This document shows positions 25,993 to 40,220 of a stretch of 64,000 nt of DNA, piece by piece (the stretch's first letter is position 1; each line of letters begins with the position of its first letter). This stretch comes from Climacium dendroides (taxonomy: Eukaryota; Streptophyta; Bryopsida; Hypnales; Climaciaceae): positions 5,704,001 through 5,768,000 of the forward strand of contig OX467082.1 of the NCBI GenBank assembly GCA_950106755.1, written 5' to 3'. The notes under the pieces are model-generated. The model did no database searches, was not told the origin of the DNA, and saw only the letters and a program-made list of their open reading frames with translations. The translations under genes and the position numbers were made by a program.

Positions 25993-26524
25993 CGCCAAAA
26001 AGATGGTATGTACTCGCACGAGCTTCCGCCACAATTGGCGATGAATTCAAGAAACAAGACGGTGGTGGCTGACGGAGCAGGCTATGGAACTACGAGATCA
26101 CGGCGAGATAATGCCATCGGAATGACGGCGCAGGAATGGCCATCCCGCAACGACCGAAGCAAAAGCGAATTCGTTTTTCGACAGTGGTGAGCGAGAAGCG
26201 CCGACGACGTTGCCATGCAGCATACCATTTTTCCGACGCCCAGACTAATACCAGTGTCGACTACCCTGGGCGGGTTTCGTGTGTGCCCCGGGTATACGGG
26301 GATGGGGTGCAGGTACTTACTGTATGAAGGACGGACTGGTCACCGTGGAAACCAGCCCTTGGGGTACCTTGTTTTGGGTACCTTCTGGGTCATTTGCTTA
26401 AAAAAATAATCCAAGAGCACTCATTGGAGGCCAAATTACTCTACAAGATCTTTTCTTTTCACACAAAATTTCAAGGATGAACAACTACATTTCTCTTCAA
26501 CGTAGAAGGATTCTTTGTCATCTA

Positions 26525-28680
26525 CAAGAAGTTTTGGCCAAGACATGGTTATTTGAGGTATCTGGTGGGATATTGGATAAGATGGAATGACAATAAAATA
26601 AGGTATCTGGTGGGATATTGGATAAGATGGAATGACAATAAAATAATGCCTCGAAAAGTCTTGATCAGTTGTAATGCAAAACACCATCCAGAGAAGAGAA
26701 AATTTTAATTGGCCTCAATGGGAACCATAACCCCTAATGGTCCTTATGGACATTTTTGTATGTTTTGGAATTGTAGCAAACTTTGAGAAGTTGTAACTTT
26801 TGCATTTGGTGCCTGAATTTTATAAAACCTATTGGAAAAAATGCATCTACTTGTCTAATTTGTATGGTAAAATTTTCAAATCAATCTAATATGTATTGAA
26901 TTTGCAAGAATCATTTAAGTATACAACATTTAATTTTAGTTTATCAAAGTGCATTTTGATGGCTACAACTCCACGACTTGTTTCTCCTTCATCCAATGTC
27001 CATTTACAATAAAATAAAATTACAAGATTAGATTCCTCTTGAAGTTTACTTATTGTGGTAAAATTTTCATTTCAATCCAAGTTCATACTAGAGGGTTTTC
27101 TTGGAAAAAGATAGTCATAGATAGGTCTTACAGGGATGAAGAAGAGAGATCCCATATGGATGAAGAAGAGAGATCCCATATTCATTGTATGACTACTCAA
27201 TCTTCTCTACTATATATTACATATTTTTTCATTTTTGTTTTTCAATTTTACCCTCTTCACATTGATCTAGCATCATAGGTGGTGAGTGGAAGAACTAACC
27301 AATGTCGAAATGCTCTGGAACAAAACAACCTCTTAGAAGCTTCATTTTGTTAGTTTTGTTCAAAACCAAGTTCTAAGGAAAAAAAACTCAAAGTATTGAA
27401 ATGCATTGAATAGTGTACCATTTTTTTGATAAACTCCCATATAAAATTAAAAATCAACAAAAATTTCTTGAACTTAAATCAATCATGGGGATATAGCATC
27501 AAATAAGTTGTACAAATAAAAAATGGCAAAAATCATCCATTCTTCAATATACACAAAGCCTATTTGACCATACAAAAGACACAAAATGTCAATATGTATT
27601 TGAAATCAAACTTTCAGGGTTAATTATTCAACAATTAAATTTTTCTTTTAATTTTTTTCCTCTACCAATTTAATATCCTTCAACTTCAAATTAATTTCAA
27701 CCAAATTTTTGGCCTTTTCCTTTAATTTTATAACAAATTACATTTGCAATTTCATTGAAAACTTTTAAAGTACATGCCAGCCAACCACATGTGGCTTGGT
27801 CAGAAGAGAGACAAAACTAGCTATTTTGAAATTCCATTCTACTTTGAATGGTATTCTCCTTGAATACTAATCTTGGTTACTTCAAAATTTATACAAGAGT
27901 TTTTGGCACCATCAAGGTTGAGGGAAGATACGAAATATAGGGATAGCAAAAAATTTAGAATTTTATTCCCAAAATTGAAATGATTGTAAATTTTGGGAGT
28001 CAAAAAGTTGTCCAAACTAGTAGCCAATGTCTAGACTCTTCTAATTCCAATCACTTTTTTGCTCACTACTTCCTACTTTCTTGCTCACTTTTTTAGAATA
28101 TGTGTCATAATTTAATTAGTCCCAACCTTGAAAGAGACCAAAAAAAACAGATTCCAAGCTTCAATTGGAAATTTGTTCCATCCTTAGTTGAAAATATTGC
28201 ACTCCTAGAGATTAAGGACTAGCAACATGGCCACTAGCAATTGGTGCCTCAACCTTATTGCCATGTTTATTAATTGATTAGGCATTTTGTGAAAGGTATT
28301 GATAGTGATTGTGCTGATGAAGATCTTGTATATAAAAACTTAAACTAACCAATCACATAGCTCGGAGAGATTACAAAGAAAAGCATTTTAGTAAAGTTGG
28401 AATCCTCCAAAGGCCAAGTTTCTTGTCCAAAGGGTAAAACAATCCAAGAAACTTGACCTCTAAAAAATTCTCCTTACAAAAAGTGTTGCCACAAAGGTAC
28501 CCATGTCAATTTTTCACCTATACTTGAAGTTCTCTATTGGACACGTCTTGGCTATGGTGTAAACCCAATTTAGTAAAAATTAAAATTTGTTTAATTCATA
28601 TTGCTCCATTTCCCTACAATTCTTGACTAGTGGTCTAGTGCACTTATCCACCGTAGTGTAAAACAATCTTGGTATCCATA
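26525..28680. mobile_element. Older, degraded copy of the 29,250-31,674 repeat family
   Basis: The left part shares AAGAAGTTTTGGCCAAGACA with the element at 29,296. The middle shares GAGATCCCATATTCATTGT with 30,469-30,491. The right part (28,410-28,680: GTTTCTTGTCCAAAGGG, AAAAAGTGTTGCCAC, CATATTGCTCCATTT) matches 31,430-31,650 in the same order. Order and spacing support one element of similar length. Its termini are too eroded to define. Confidence 0.6.
26561..26645. repeat. Tandem duplication of about 42 bp
   Basis: The phrase AGGTATCTGGTGGGATATTG, followed by GATAAGATGGAATGACAATAAAATA, occurs twice back to back with no visible change. One unit matches the left part of the 29,250 element (GGTGGAATGTTGGACAAGA), so the duplication arose inside a transposon copy. 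Confidence 0.9.
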
Positions 28681-29249
28681 GCATCCTTCTAGGGTTAACT
28701 TTGATACAATAAGACCTATCATCAAGGTACTTTGCCAAAAATGATTGGATTTTTGGATAAGTAAGTATATTTTTTATTTCTACAATAATCTTGAAAGTCA
28801 TCCATCAATTACTTTTTGACTTTTAGAATTGACCTCGAAAAAATGAGACCTATCACTATAGTACTTAGCCAAATTTTTGGGCCAATAGGTATGTTCTTTA
28901 TTTCTACAATAATCTTGAAAGTCATCTAATTATTGGCCACTTTTAAGCCTTGACATCCTTGCAAGGTTAACGAGACCTTAAATCTTTGAATGGACAAGAT
29001 CCAAAAGCCAAGGCAATCATCCCTACAATAACACTATTTTTAGATGAATAGGTGCACTTGGCTTCTCTATAGTTTCTCTAAAAGTTATTCATGAGACACT
29101 TTTAATTTTTTTTTAAATTTATTTGTTGGACTCTGTTTGTCCAAGTGTTTTCACTAGACTAACTTTAAAACAACATCAAAGGTAATTAGTGCCTTTTGCC
29201 AATGAATCTTGGGATTTTATAGAATTAGAATATGATATCATTCAATTGA

Positions 29250-31674
29250 GGGCCGGTTTAGACTACGGTCAAGAAGTGCACCAGTCGGTCAAGAAGTCTT
29301 GGCCAAGACATGACTATTTGAAGCAATTGGTGGAATGTTGGACAAGAAGAAAAAATGAAAAATTTATATGTGAAGAAGTCTTGACCGGTTGTAGTCTAAA
29401 CACCATTTGGAGAAGTCTTTCATCCAACTTCATTAAGTGAAATTCATTGGTGAACTTCACCTCCAAGAAAATTGAAGGCGGTCAAAAATTTCCAATGTTT
29501 GAATTCTTCTTGTAACAATTTGTACTCTTGGGAGAGGTATTTATTTTGCTTTGCGCTATTTTTTACAAGTTCTTATTTTTTCCAAGTGGTTTTGGTGAAT
29601 CTCAAAATTTGTATGCATTAATAGTCAATTTATTTTTTGAAAATAAATGAACATTGTTGAATTATGATAAACTTTGATGTTTTGCATGTCCTTACAAGGT
29701 CTAATTTCAACAAAATTTATTGGAAAAGTTGCATATTCATATCTAGTTTTCTTGCTTAAAAATTTATAAACATTGAGTGATTGATTGTAAAAATTCATAA
29801 ACATTGAATGATTGATTGGTGTTTGAGTACAAGGAGGTTCAATGGAAGAAGAGTTGAAGGTAACCTCAAGGTCTTGCGGCTTAGGTGTCTTGTATCTTTG
29901 TCATGCAAGGTCCAATTACAATGAAACTTATTTTGAAAGTTGCACATTTTTGTCTACTTTTTGTGGTCTAAGTTTCATAAACATTGAGTGACATTTGAGT
30001 GACTGATTGGTGTTTGAGTACAAGGAGGTTCAGGGGAAGAAGAGTTAAAAGTAACCTCAAGGTCTTTGAACTTCGATGTCTTGTATCTTTGTCATGCAAG
30101 GCCCAAATGCTATGAGACTTGTTGTGAAAGTTGCAAAATTTTGTTTATTTTTTGTGGTTCAAATTTCATAGACATTGAGCGAGAATCAAGTGACTGATTG
30201 GTGTTTGAGTACAAGGACGTTCAGTGGAAGGAGAGCGGAAGGTAACCTCAAGGTCTTTCAACTTTGGCATCTTGTATCTTTGTTATGCAAAGTCCAAATG
30301 CAATGAAACTTGTTTTGAAAGTTGCGAAATTTTGTTTAGATTTTGTGCTTCAAGTTTCATAGACATTGAGCAAGATTGAAGTGATTGATTGGTGTTTGAG
30401 TACAAGCAGATTCAGTGGAAGAAGAGCTCATGTTTTCAAAATATAGTCATAGTCCTCCAAAGAGGACAAAGAGATATCCCATATTCATTGTGTGGAGAAC
30501 TAGTGCATATCACTACATAGTTCATATGTTCTTCTCAAATTGAACACAAATGCAGAACTTTCCAACAAATTCAGTTGAAATTAGATCTTCCAACACAAAA
30601 AGATCCAAAACACCAAAAATGCAAAACCTTGAAATTACCTTCACCTCTTCGTGAAGTAAACCTCTTTGTACAAAAACATCAATCAGTCACTAGATTCTTG
30701 CTCAATATCTATAAAATTTGGACCACAAAAACTAAACAATTTCACAACTTTCAAAACAAGTCTCATAACATTTGAACCTTGCATGACAAAGATACAAGAC
30801 GTAGAAGTTCAAAGACCTTAAGGTTATCTTCACCTTCACCTTCCCTTCCCTTGAACCTTCTTGTACTCAAACACCAATCAGTCACTCGATTCTTGCTCAA
30901 TGCCTATGAAATTTGAAACACAAAATTAGACAAAATTTTACAATTTTCAAAACAAGTCTCATAGCATTTGGACCTTGCATGACAAAGATACAAGATGCCG
31001 AAGTTCAAAAACCCTAAGGTTATCTTCACCTCCCCTTTCCCTGAACCTTCTTGTACTCAAACACCAATTGGTCACTAAATTCTTGCTCAAATGTCTATGA
31101 AATTTGGACCACAAAAACTAGACAAAATTTCACAACTTTCAAAACAAGTCTCATAACATTTGAACCTTGAATGACAAAGATACAAGACGCCAAAGTTTAT
31201 AGTAGTTCAAAACACCTAATTTCTTCCAAACACTAAATTAATGAGGAGTGCACACAAATTTCTGAACTCACCAAGATCACTTTGGAGAATTGAGGATTTG
31301 TGAAGAGCTATGCTGATCGAGAGAGAGGAATTGTTTGGAATACTTGAATTTCTAACAAGCGGAGAGTTGCAACGACATTGCGATTTGCACAGGAAAAACA
31401 ATACTTTATTGAAAGTAGTTTTTGACCAGAAGCTTAGTTTCTTGTCCAAGGGGTTGAGTCTGGATAAAAAGCTTGGCCTCTGGTCAAGAACTCTTACAAA
31501 AAGTGTTGCCACCTAAGATGCCATGTCATTTTTTCATCCATGCTTGAAGTTCTCCACCGGACAAAAGTTGTCCGCAGTGTAAATCCACTCCGGTTAAGAA
31601 CAATCCAATCATATTGCTCCATTTTCCTAGAATTCTTGACCAGTGCACTTCTTGACCATAGTCTAAACCGGCCC
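29250..31674. mobile_element. 2.4-kb terminal-inverted-repeat element with opposed monomer arrays
   Basis: The left end GGGCCGGTTTAGACTACGGT continues into CAAGAAGTGCACCAGT. The right end is the reverse complement of GGGCCGGTTTAGACTATGGT followed by CAAGAAGTGCACTGG. The flanking trinucleotides are TGA and TTA, compatible with an eroded three-base target duplication of the PIF/Harbinger type, though the class is an inference. Inside, units of about 190 bp starting GATTGGTGTTTGAGTACAAG repeat near 29,813, 30,005, 30,193 and 30,385. The reverse-complement units (GTACTCAAACACCAATCAGT) recur near 30,670, 30,863 and 31,052. No transposase ORF is visible, so the element is non-autonomous. Confidence 0.75.
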
Positions 31675-33230
31675 TTAGGGGGGGAGTTGCTTTGAATGCA
31701 TTTAGTAGAAGTGATGGTGTTGAATTTTTTTCATAATAGTATTGTTGATTTTACAATAGAAGAAGCTACTTCATCTTCAAATTATCTTATTATGTTTTTC
31801 TACCATTTCTAAGTTCTTATTTCTTATTTGAATTTTGTCCATATGAACATCCTTAGTAAATTTGATTCAATTAACCTAAATATGCATGATCACTAGTACT
31901 AAAAATGATGTAAAGAGAAATTGAAGAAACTAATAATACACTTGATCATCTAAATATATGACAATTTTTTTGCTAACTATCTTGGTCATAGGCCTCATCC
32001 TTTCAAGGTAAATAAAACACAATTTATCAATCTTTTCACTATTTTCATTTGAAATTTTCAAGTATTAATAATCTCAATCTATTGATTTCTAACTATAAAC
32101 AAACACAAAACTTTTACTTACATTGTAATGTATTACACTACTATGTATATACATATATAAAATCTCTTATTTTTTGGACAAATTTTCAAATTGATAGGAA
32201 TTTTTGAATACTTTAGGTGTTTTGTTATGCAAACTTTCAAAGTAGTTGTATTTGCTTTTGAGTATAACTTACATAATAAAAACTCTCAAACCTAATACAA
32301 TCCATCATCGATATCTTTATCCCGATAAATATTAAAATCACACGCATATTAAAGAAAATTGCAATCCCTCCAATTCCAAAAATACACTAGTCAATATTAA
32401 TTGATAACTATTAAAAGAATATATAAAAATTATATCCCCTCTTCAAAAATTCACTTCAAAAAATGTTAATGTGGATGAAAGTAAAACTATAAAAATTTAT
32501 AACTTAGATGAAATTAATTTTTAGATCCATCAATAATATATTGTATAGATCAAGTTGTAGTTTACATTAATAGTACTCTATATAGCTCACAATATCTTCA
32601 CACCAACATCACTCATTCCACATCATACAAACAATACTAGCCATAAACTGCATCAACCTCTTTAGGATTTTTAGAAGGGAGCCCTCATAATGTCACAACT
32701 TTCACCAAAGCATTCAAACACTTTAAAGAGAAATAGGATCTTAGCATGCATAAGAATCTCATCAAACTATGCTTAGATGTATGATGACATTCATATGTTA
32801 TGTGTTTTCATCCTTTATTTATATAAGTATTATTGTTGGTAATTCCAGTCATATAAGTGTGTTATGCAAGTGTTACAAATTGTTTATGCTACCCTGATAA
32901 GTGATAAAGTGGTAATACCACATAAGTGTTACAAATTTTTTTGCTCCAAAGTGTTAACAAAGGGTGGACTGTAAACCTTAACTCAACCTTAAATGGAAAT
33001 GACCTTATCACACGGAATCAAAGTCTCAACAGCGAAAAAAAACATAATTCATGGGAAGCAAAAGCCCCTCACCCCACCCCAGCCCTGGACATGTATAACA
33101 CGTTTTCTGCAGCACGGAAGAAAGAAGAGTAGAACATTACAAGCATATTTGGAGAGAGCGGACACGCTGGTGCTACTAATGAGAAACAAAATTAATCGTC
33201 TTTACTGAGAGAGGACGCAGAGAGACTGCA

Positions 33231-34474
<1,244 letters not shown>

Positions 34475-34892
34475 GGCGATAACTCGTGCTCACGACCTCC
34501 CTCAGACTTCCGAAAAGAGCAATTGCATATAAAAGCTGCGGCTATAACAACCAAACCCTAATTTAGGCTCGGTTCCTAACCTCACGTTCGGTCGTAGCCT
34601 CGGAAGTGCACTGGAATAGAGTTCACCGGGCCAGTTAACTACAATTTAATACCGGCGACAGTAATCACCAGCGCGGTACGGTATACGGTAGCCCTAATGT
34701 AAGGTATCTGGTTTTATTCTGCCTGTGCTCTCGAGTGAACTTTGGAGGTTTATCACGGATGTTTAAGGCAAGTCTGTGTGCGGAGGTATCCTGCGGTGTG
34801 TGCAGGGTTTAAGAGTGGTGAAAAGGAGGCCGCCGTCGACGATCGAAATTGTTTCGCAGATGCGAGGTTGAGCAGAATCTCTTGCCGTCAAG
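34475..34892. promoter_or_regulatory. Shared divergent promoter of uL14 and SDA1
   Basis: This 418-bp interval between two divergent start codons must carry both 5' UTRs and promoters. A telo-box AAACCCTAA lies at 34,553-34,561 and a partial version (GCCCTAAT) near 34,690. A further telomere-like motif, GTTTAGGGTTTT, lies in SDA1 intron 1 at 35,340-35,351. Telo-boxes are known to mark ribosomal-protein and ribosome-biogenesis genes in plants. Co-regulation is inferred from the geometry and these motifs. Confidence 0.65.
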
Positions 34893-37800
34893 ATGGTGGC
34901 GGGGTTGACAGTGGCGTCGGGCGGCAGGGGAGCGGAGAGAGTTGGCGACCTGCTTGCGTTGCAGGGCCGGTGCAAGAGAGATCCAGAAGGATACGAGAAT
35001 GAGCTCGTGCTGCAACTTCGTCACTTTGATGGCTGTCTGCCCATTTTCTTGATGCAGCCCATGACTGCGGGGACGAACAATTCTGCCGCGAGTGACCCTG
35101 GGGTGGCCAAAGAGATGGCGGACATGGCCATGTTCTTGGCGCACATGACTCCTCTCTACCCTCAGCACCTCGGAAAGTTCCCCATGCAGTTGTTGCAGTT
35201 GTTGAAGTCCCACGGGGCCACCATCCAAACTACGCTTCGCAGGCAGCTCACACAAGCGCTTGTTCTTTTGCGGAACCGCAAGGTAGGGTTGCATTGCTCT
35301 CGGTTCTGTTTTTTCAATTACCTGTCAGTTCAGTGCGAGGTTTAGGGTTTTGACAGAGTTTGACCTAATTCTTTTCCCTGCTGACAGATGATTAGTCTGG
35401 TAGATGCGTTGCCCGTCTTGATGGACCTTCAACTTGGTGGTGACCGGGTTCTCAGGAAGCTGGCGTACTCGCACGTTGTACAAGATATTCGCCGTCTTAA
35501 CATCAAAAACAGAAACGATCCCGTCAACAAGCCTCTGCAAAATATTCTCTTCAATTTACTGCAGGTAATTCTCTCTAAACCCTAAACCTCGAAAATGTTC
35601 TTGGATTCAGTTTTGTTGGAGACATTGATGATCATGGGAGTAGCGGTTATTGTGTAAGGTGGAGGGTACTTTTTTGTGTCATTTTAACATCTGTAAAGGT
35701 GTGAAATTGGGGAACACTGTATTGCTGTGGAGAGATGTTAGGGTACAAGATCCAATCTGTTGAGATCAAATTCTTATCACTGGCAGTAAAAAATTATGTC
35801 AAACTACCTTCGCCTTCCTAATACTGGTTGGCTGGATTACGGGGACCAGGATGATAACGAGAACAAATCCAAACGAGCGCTTGCAGTGCTGGCGGAGCTC
35901 AACCGGCGCAAAGTTTGGGTGGATGAGCGAACTTCCAATGCAATTTGCAATGCTTGCTTTCATAAGTCATCTCGGATAATGATCTCTGCGCTTCGGTATC
36001 TGTTAGGGTATGACCAGGCGGTGGAGGAGGAAGATGAAGATGATTCAAGTGATGACGACGACGACGATGGTCCCCGAAAGGCAGGCATACCGGCTGTCAG
36101 TAAGGAGGAAATCTACAAGGCTCATAAGAAAGGGACAACATCTAGTAAAAAAAAGAAACAAGCGAAACTAGAGAGGGTGATGCGGAGTTTGGCAAAGCAA
36201 CAACGCAATAAGTCTCGGGACATGGACCACGGCTCCCATGCACCTCTGCAGCATGTGCACGATCCTCAAAATTTTGCAGAGAAGTTGTTCAGGCGTCTTC
36301 AAGGCTGTACTGAACGATTTGAAGTGAAATTGATGATGATGACTGTGATCTCCAGGGCAGTAGGTCTTCACAAACTGATTCTCCTCAACTTCTATCCATA
36401 TCTCCAGCGATACATTCAGCCTCATCAGCGGGATGTTACTCAACTGCTTGCAGCAGCCGTGCAGTCCTGCCACGATGATGTGCCTCCTGATGCTGTTGAG
36501 TCCATGATCCGACAGCTTGTGAATCAGTTTGTTCACGATCGAGCCAGGCCGGAGGTAATGGCGGTAGGTCTAAACGTTGTTCGAGAAATATGTATGCGTA
36601 TACCATTGATCATGACGAAGGAGTTGTTGACGGATTTGGCTCTCTACAAGAAATCTCGGGAGAAAGCTGTTTCAGCCGCTGCTCGCTCCATCATTTCAGT
36701 CTATCGTCAGGTTTTATTCCATTGCACCTGTGTTTTTCCTTTCTAAAGTGTTCCACCAAAAATACAACCCAGATTTGGATATGCAGAGGATATCGTGGAT
36801 CCCCTCATTTCAGCCTGAATGGCCTTATAAATCGATTCGTGCTATACTTGACTCGGAACTTGAGCTACTTGTTTCATTGGTCTCAGGTTTTCCCAGCATT
36901 GTTGGACAAAAAAGACAGGGGCCGTGGTGCAGATCTTGCAGTGCATCCTAAAGCTTTTGGTGAGAAAGTGATCTCTGAAGGTATAGAAGGAGTTGAACTG
37001 CTTGTAGATGGTGAAAGTGGTAGCGACGAGGATGAAGATGAGGAGGAGCATGATGGTAGTGGAGAGAGCGATGACGCCATGGAAAGTGATGGGGAAGATG
37101 GTTCTGAGTTGATCGAAGATGAGGAAATGGGCAGCGATGTAGAGGCTGACCACTTAGATGAAGCTGAAATTAGTGATTTGGAAGGTAAGTCACATTCCAT
37201 CCATTGGAAAGATGCGTTTGTCTTCATTAACTTAAAATGTCTATCTTGGGTAGGGTTAGTATTCTTTCCTGGAGACTCCTGCTTGTTTGCAGTAATGTGA
37301 TGGTGCCTTCTCACTGGTTATTGGGTGTGTTAACAGAGCTTGAGGAAGGAAGTGATTCCGATGAAGACGATGATGAGCTTGATAAATCTGGGAAAAGCTT
37401 ACGAAAAAGGAAGTTAGACAGTGAAGATACAGAAGGGAAGGATGATGCTGGTCCTAGCACTTCACAGAAGAGGCAGAAGCTTGAAAGCTCAGAATTAGAA
37501 GAGACCGCAAATACGAGCCAGAGTTTGCGACATTTGAAAAAGATGTATGCCGCAAAGGTTGAAAAGAAGGTAGTCACTGAAGTAGTAAGTCGTGATGGAG
37601 ATGGAATTCTTTCAAACGAAGATTTCCAGAGAATTCGAGACCTGCAGGTAACTGCCCTGATTTCAAGGCGTCAATTTTCTACTTAGTTGTCCTCGGGAGT
37701 ATGTTCACTCTGATACTTTGTACTTGTCTGCAATAGTTTAATTGTATAGCATAGCCTGTTCTATGTGAAGTAGAGGTTGATGGTATTAATTCTTGCTTGT

Positions 37801-38725
37801 AATGTCCTGGTTGTAATGTCCTGGTTGTTTGGTCTGTTTTGTAAAGCTTTATTGTGTTCAATAATTTGAATTGTCTCTGTTAAAGCTAGTTCGAGATTGT
37901 CTCACGTTGGACATTGTTTCGGTACAGGCAAAGCGTGCAGCTAAGGCAGCAATGGCAGAGCATGGTTTGAGCAAAGCTGGCAAATTTCGCAAAGAGATCG
38001 CCGTTAAGCTTGACAAACATGGAAATTTGAATGAAAAACGGGTCAACCCTGCTCATTTAGAGGTGTTTGTTGCATCCTTCTTTGTTCTTACTTCAAGTTT
38101 GAAGTTATGGAGGTGCCTAGGTTCTCTTTTACTAATGTTCTATATTTGCTCTAGGATTTGATCGTGTCTGCCTGTTTCGGCTTTGTGTTGCTCGTTTTGC
38201 TTTTTATCCATGTAGTGTGTCTGTCGGGTCTGAATATCGTGGGCTAATCTGCAGGCAAGAATACACAAGCGACAAGAGAAAGAGGAGCGACAAGCCTCTG
38301 CTAGAGCAGGCCGGGAAGATCGCCCTCTGTTTGGAGCTCGTACTGCTATGAAGCAGAGAAAGGTGATTTGCCTCTTCCCTTTTTTTGAAAGTCTTAGTCT
38401 GAAAGAGCATACCCTGTCTTGTTGAAGAACCACTTGCTTCAACTTGGGAGTGGGAAACTGAAAGTCGGGTGGAGTTAGTGAGATTTGTGCTGAAAATTAC
38501 GAAGTGGTTAACAAAGTATTACCAACTCATTCTGCCTCCTGACTTGGCTCTATCATGATTATATTGGGCTGGCAGACTGGAGGCACGAGTAACAAGCAGA
38601 AAGAAAAGAGCAAAGGGATGCCTCTTGCAGCCAAGCGGGCAATCATCAAAAGGACAAGCAGCAAGAAGAAGATGGGGCGAAGGACTGCCGAGAAGCAGTT
38701 CCGCGGCAAGAAAGCGTGGAAGTAG
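34893..38725 (+). CDS. SDA1: SDA1-like 60S ribosome biogenesis and export factor
   Basis: Nuclear/nucleolar protein needed for 60S pre-ribosome maturation and export in yeast. Eight exons: 34893-35282, 35388-35564, 35850-36710, 36887-37184, 37337-37647, 37928-38062, 38255-38362, 38576-38725. Phases agree throughout, giving 809 residues, close to plant SDA1 length. The N-terminal region (RDPEGYENELVLQLRHFDG, FLAHMTPLYPQHLGKFPMQL) and the segment RRKVWVDERTSNAICNACFH are typical SDA1/NUC130-type sequence. Two acidic tracts follow: EEEDEDDSSDDDDDDG in exon 3 and a long Glu/Asp/Ser tract in exons 4-5. The C terminus is basic (KRTSSKKKMGRRTAEKQF) with the expected FRGKKAWK ending. ATG 34893 gives the family-like start. 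It is divergent from uL14, which belongs to the same subunit. Confidence 0.93.
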
Positions 38726-40168
38726 TTTGCTTCTGCAACTAGTGGAACAGCTCAGAATTCTGCCATAGTTTGCTTCTGCAACTTCGTCTTAGAAATTTTA
38801 GAATGGAGTTGAAGAATGTCCTTGGCCAGGAAAAGCCGTGTACCATTGAAGTACTTTTACAGTGGTTCCAAAGTACTTACGAATTATGTACTTTATGACC
38901 ACTTTTTAACGAAGTTTTGCGCGTCTAAAACAGTTCAACATGTAGCTCAGTTACTCACGTATTAATATCATTGAACCACAGAAGATCTCGTAAAGTATAT
39001 GCTCATTAGAAAACGTTTGATGAAGGTTTCTTTGAGGGTTTTAGGATAAAGAGTTTTTTTTCCACCAGCTGCTCTCTATACCGACCTTCGTTGAAATCGT
39101 TTGGAAAAACTAAAAATTTCACTCTGAACACACAGCCTTGTTCCTTGGCCCCTGTGGCCCCCAGTCCTGCCACGTACCCTTTCAGCCCCGCCACTTACTG
39201 GTCCTCTCAAATTGAGAGGCATATGGAGTAATTTCCCGTCATCATTTTATGATAGTAATGGCTACGAGGGCAAGAGCATATTATCGTTTTGAATTTGGTA
39301 TTGATCCCTGCCATCCCTTTTCCAATCTCAGTCAACCTTTGGTATTTGTTTATGATAGACACCTGTTCATGGAATACCTGAAGTCGGCATGTATCAGCGA
39401 CTGGAAGGTTGGTTGGAGGTTTCGGAAATTGATAGAGATAACTTACAGCTTGCTAGATCTTCACAGCTGCGAATCTTTTTCCCGTTCTTCACGTCAAATC
39501 GACTCCGGAGTTTGTGAGGATCCCTCTTGAAAGCATAAACTCCGCTGCATTCACGGTCGCTGTCATCCTTTTCTCAAGATAGGACCGGCTGCTCCGCTCT
39601 ACGGATTGTCATGCAAGTCCCAATGGATCTCACAGTCAATTTTCTCTCTTTGGTATCTATCCATTGCTCATCGCAGCCCTACTGAAACCACTCTACTGAA
39701 ACCAATTCCTGTGCCTCTCTAAGCTTTCACTGCCAGCTTCTACTTTCAGATTCAAGACCCATAAAATGCATGCTCTGGTTCATGCCCAGTTGTTGCTCGG
39801 AACTACACTAGTCCTAATTTTTAGAGCTCTATGCACTTGAATGGATGCTACAAATCTAACGTCATGAGTTACCATCACATGACTCGTATATGATTCCAAA
39901 GGTTTTGCACTGTCCCTGGAGTTTTGTTGAAGTGGAAGCCTTCATGTTTGCCAAAGGAAGAACGCATTCCCAGCGGCCGTGGTGGTGACGAGTATGAAGT
40001 GGAGAAATCCAAGGACCCGGTCGCAGATTGGATATGATTCCAAGTTTTTGAACTGTTCCTGGAGTTTTGTTGATGTGGAAGCCTTCATGTTTGCCAAAGG
40101 AAGAATGCATTCCGAGGAGCCCTTATAACTAGGTGGTGATCTCTCGATCTTGGAGGTGTCCAGCGGCC
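38726..40168. other. Intergenic region with duplicated upstream sequence
   Basis: The first part is the SDA1 3' flank. From about 39,887 the sequence is a tandem duplicate of the region just upstream of, and including the start of, the next gene. No other coding sequence is supported; the ORF at 39,249-39,530 lacks family features. Confidence 0.5.
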
Positions 40169-40220
40169 ATGGTGGTGACGAAGACGAAGTGGAAAGACTT
40201 CAAGGACCCCGTAGCAAATC
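39887..40220 (+). repeat. Tandem duplication including the 5' end of the DUF4283-like ORF
   Basis: Unit 1 (39,887-40,025) and unit 2 (40,032-40,220) share ATATGATTCC, TGGAGTTTTGTTGA, TGTGGAAGCC/AGTGGAAGCC and CATGTTTGCCAAAGGAAGAA. Both continue to CAGCGGCC followed by (A/G)TGGTGGTGACG. Unit 2 has about 45 extra bp (roughly 40,115-40,159). In unit 1 the position of the gene's ATG reads GTG (39,979-39,981), and a one-base deletion soon after breaks the frame. Unit 1 is therefore a dead partial copy of the gene's start. Confidence 0.85.

Larger units (their letters stand above)
25993..33230. other. AT-rich intergenic DNA dominated by transposon copies
   Basis: The first 400 bp are GC-balanced and probably hold the F-box gene promoter. 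Beyond 26,400 no gene is supported. The stretch includes an old, diverged repeat copy (about 26,525-28,680) and a better preserved 2.4-kb terminal-inverted-repeat element (29,250-31,674). The remaining 31,700-33,200 is AT-rich with nothing recognisable until the 3' side of the uL14 gene. Confidence 0.6.

Noticed and set aside
29189..29440. 83-residue ORF at the left end of the TIR element
   Set aside because: It spans the transposon boundary and shows no transposase motif; most likely chance.
30575..31190. Regularly spaced repeats considered as a CRISPR-like array
   Set aside because: Units are about 190 bp, degenerate over their whole length, mirrored in reverse orientation, and lie in a plant transposon; there is no spacer-repeat structure.
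34809..35294. 161-residue minus-strand ORF
   Set aside because: Antisense shadow of SDA1 exon 1.
36883..37314. 143-residue Ser-rich minus-strand ORF
   Set aside because: Antisense of the acidic (GAN/GAN) tract of SDA1 exon 4; the serine runs are a codon artefact.
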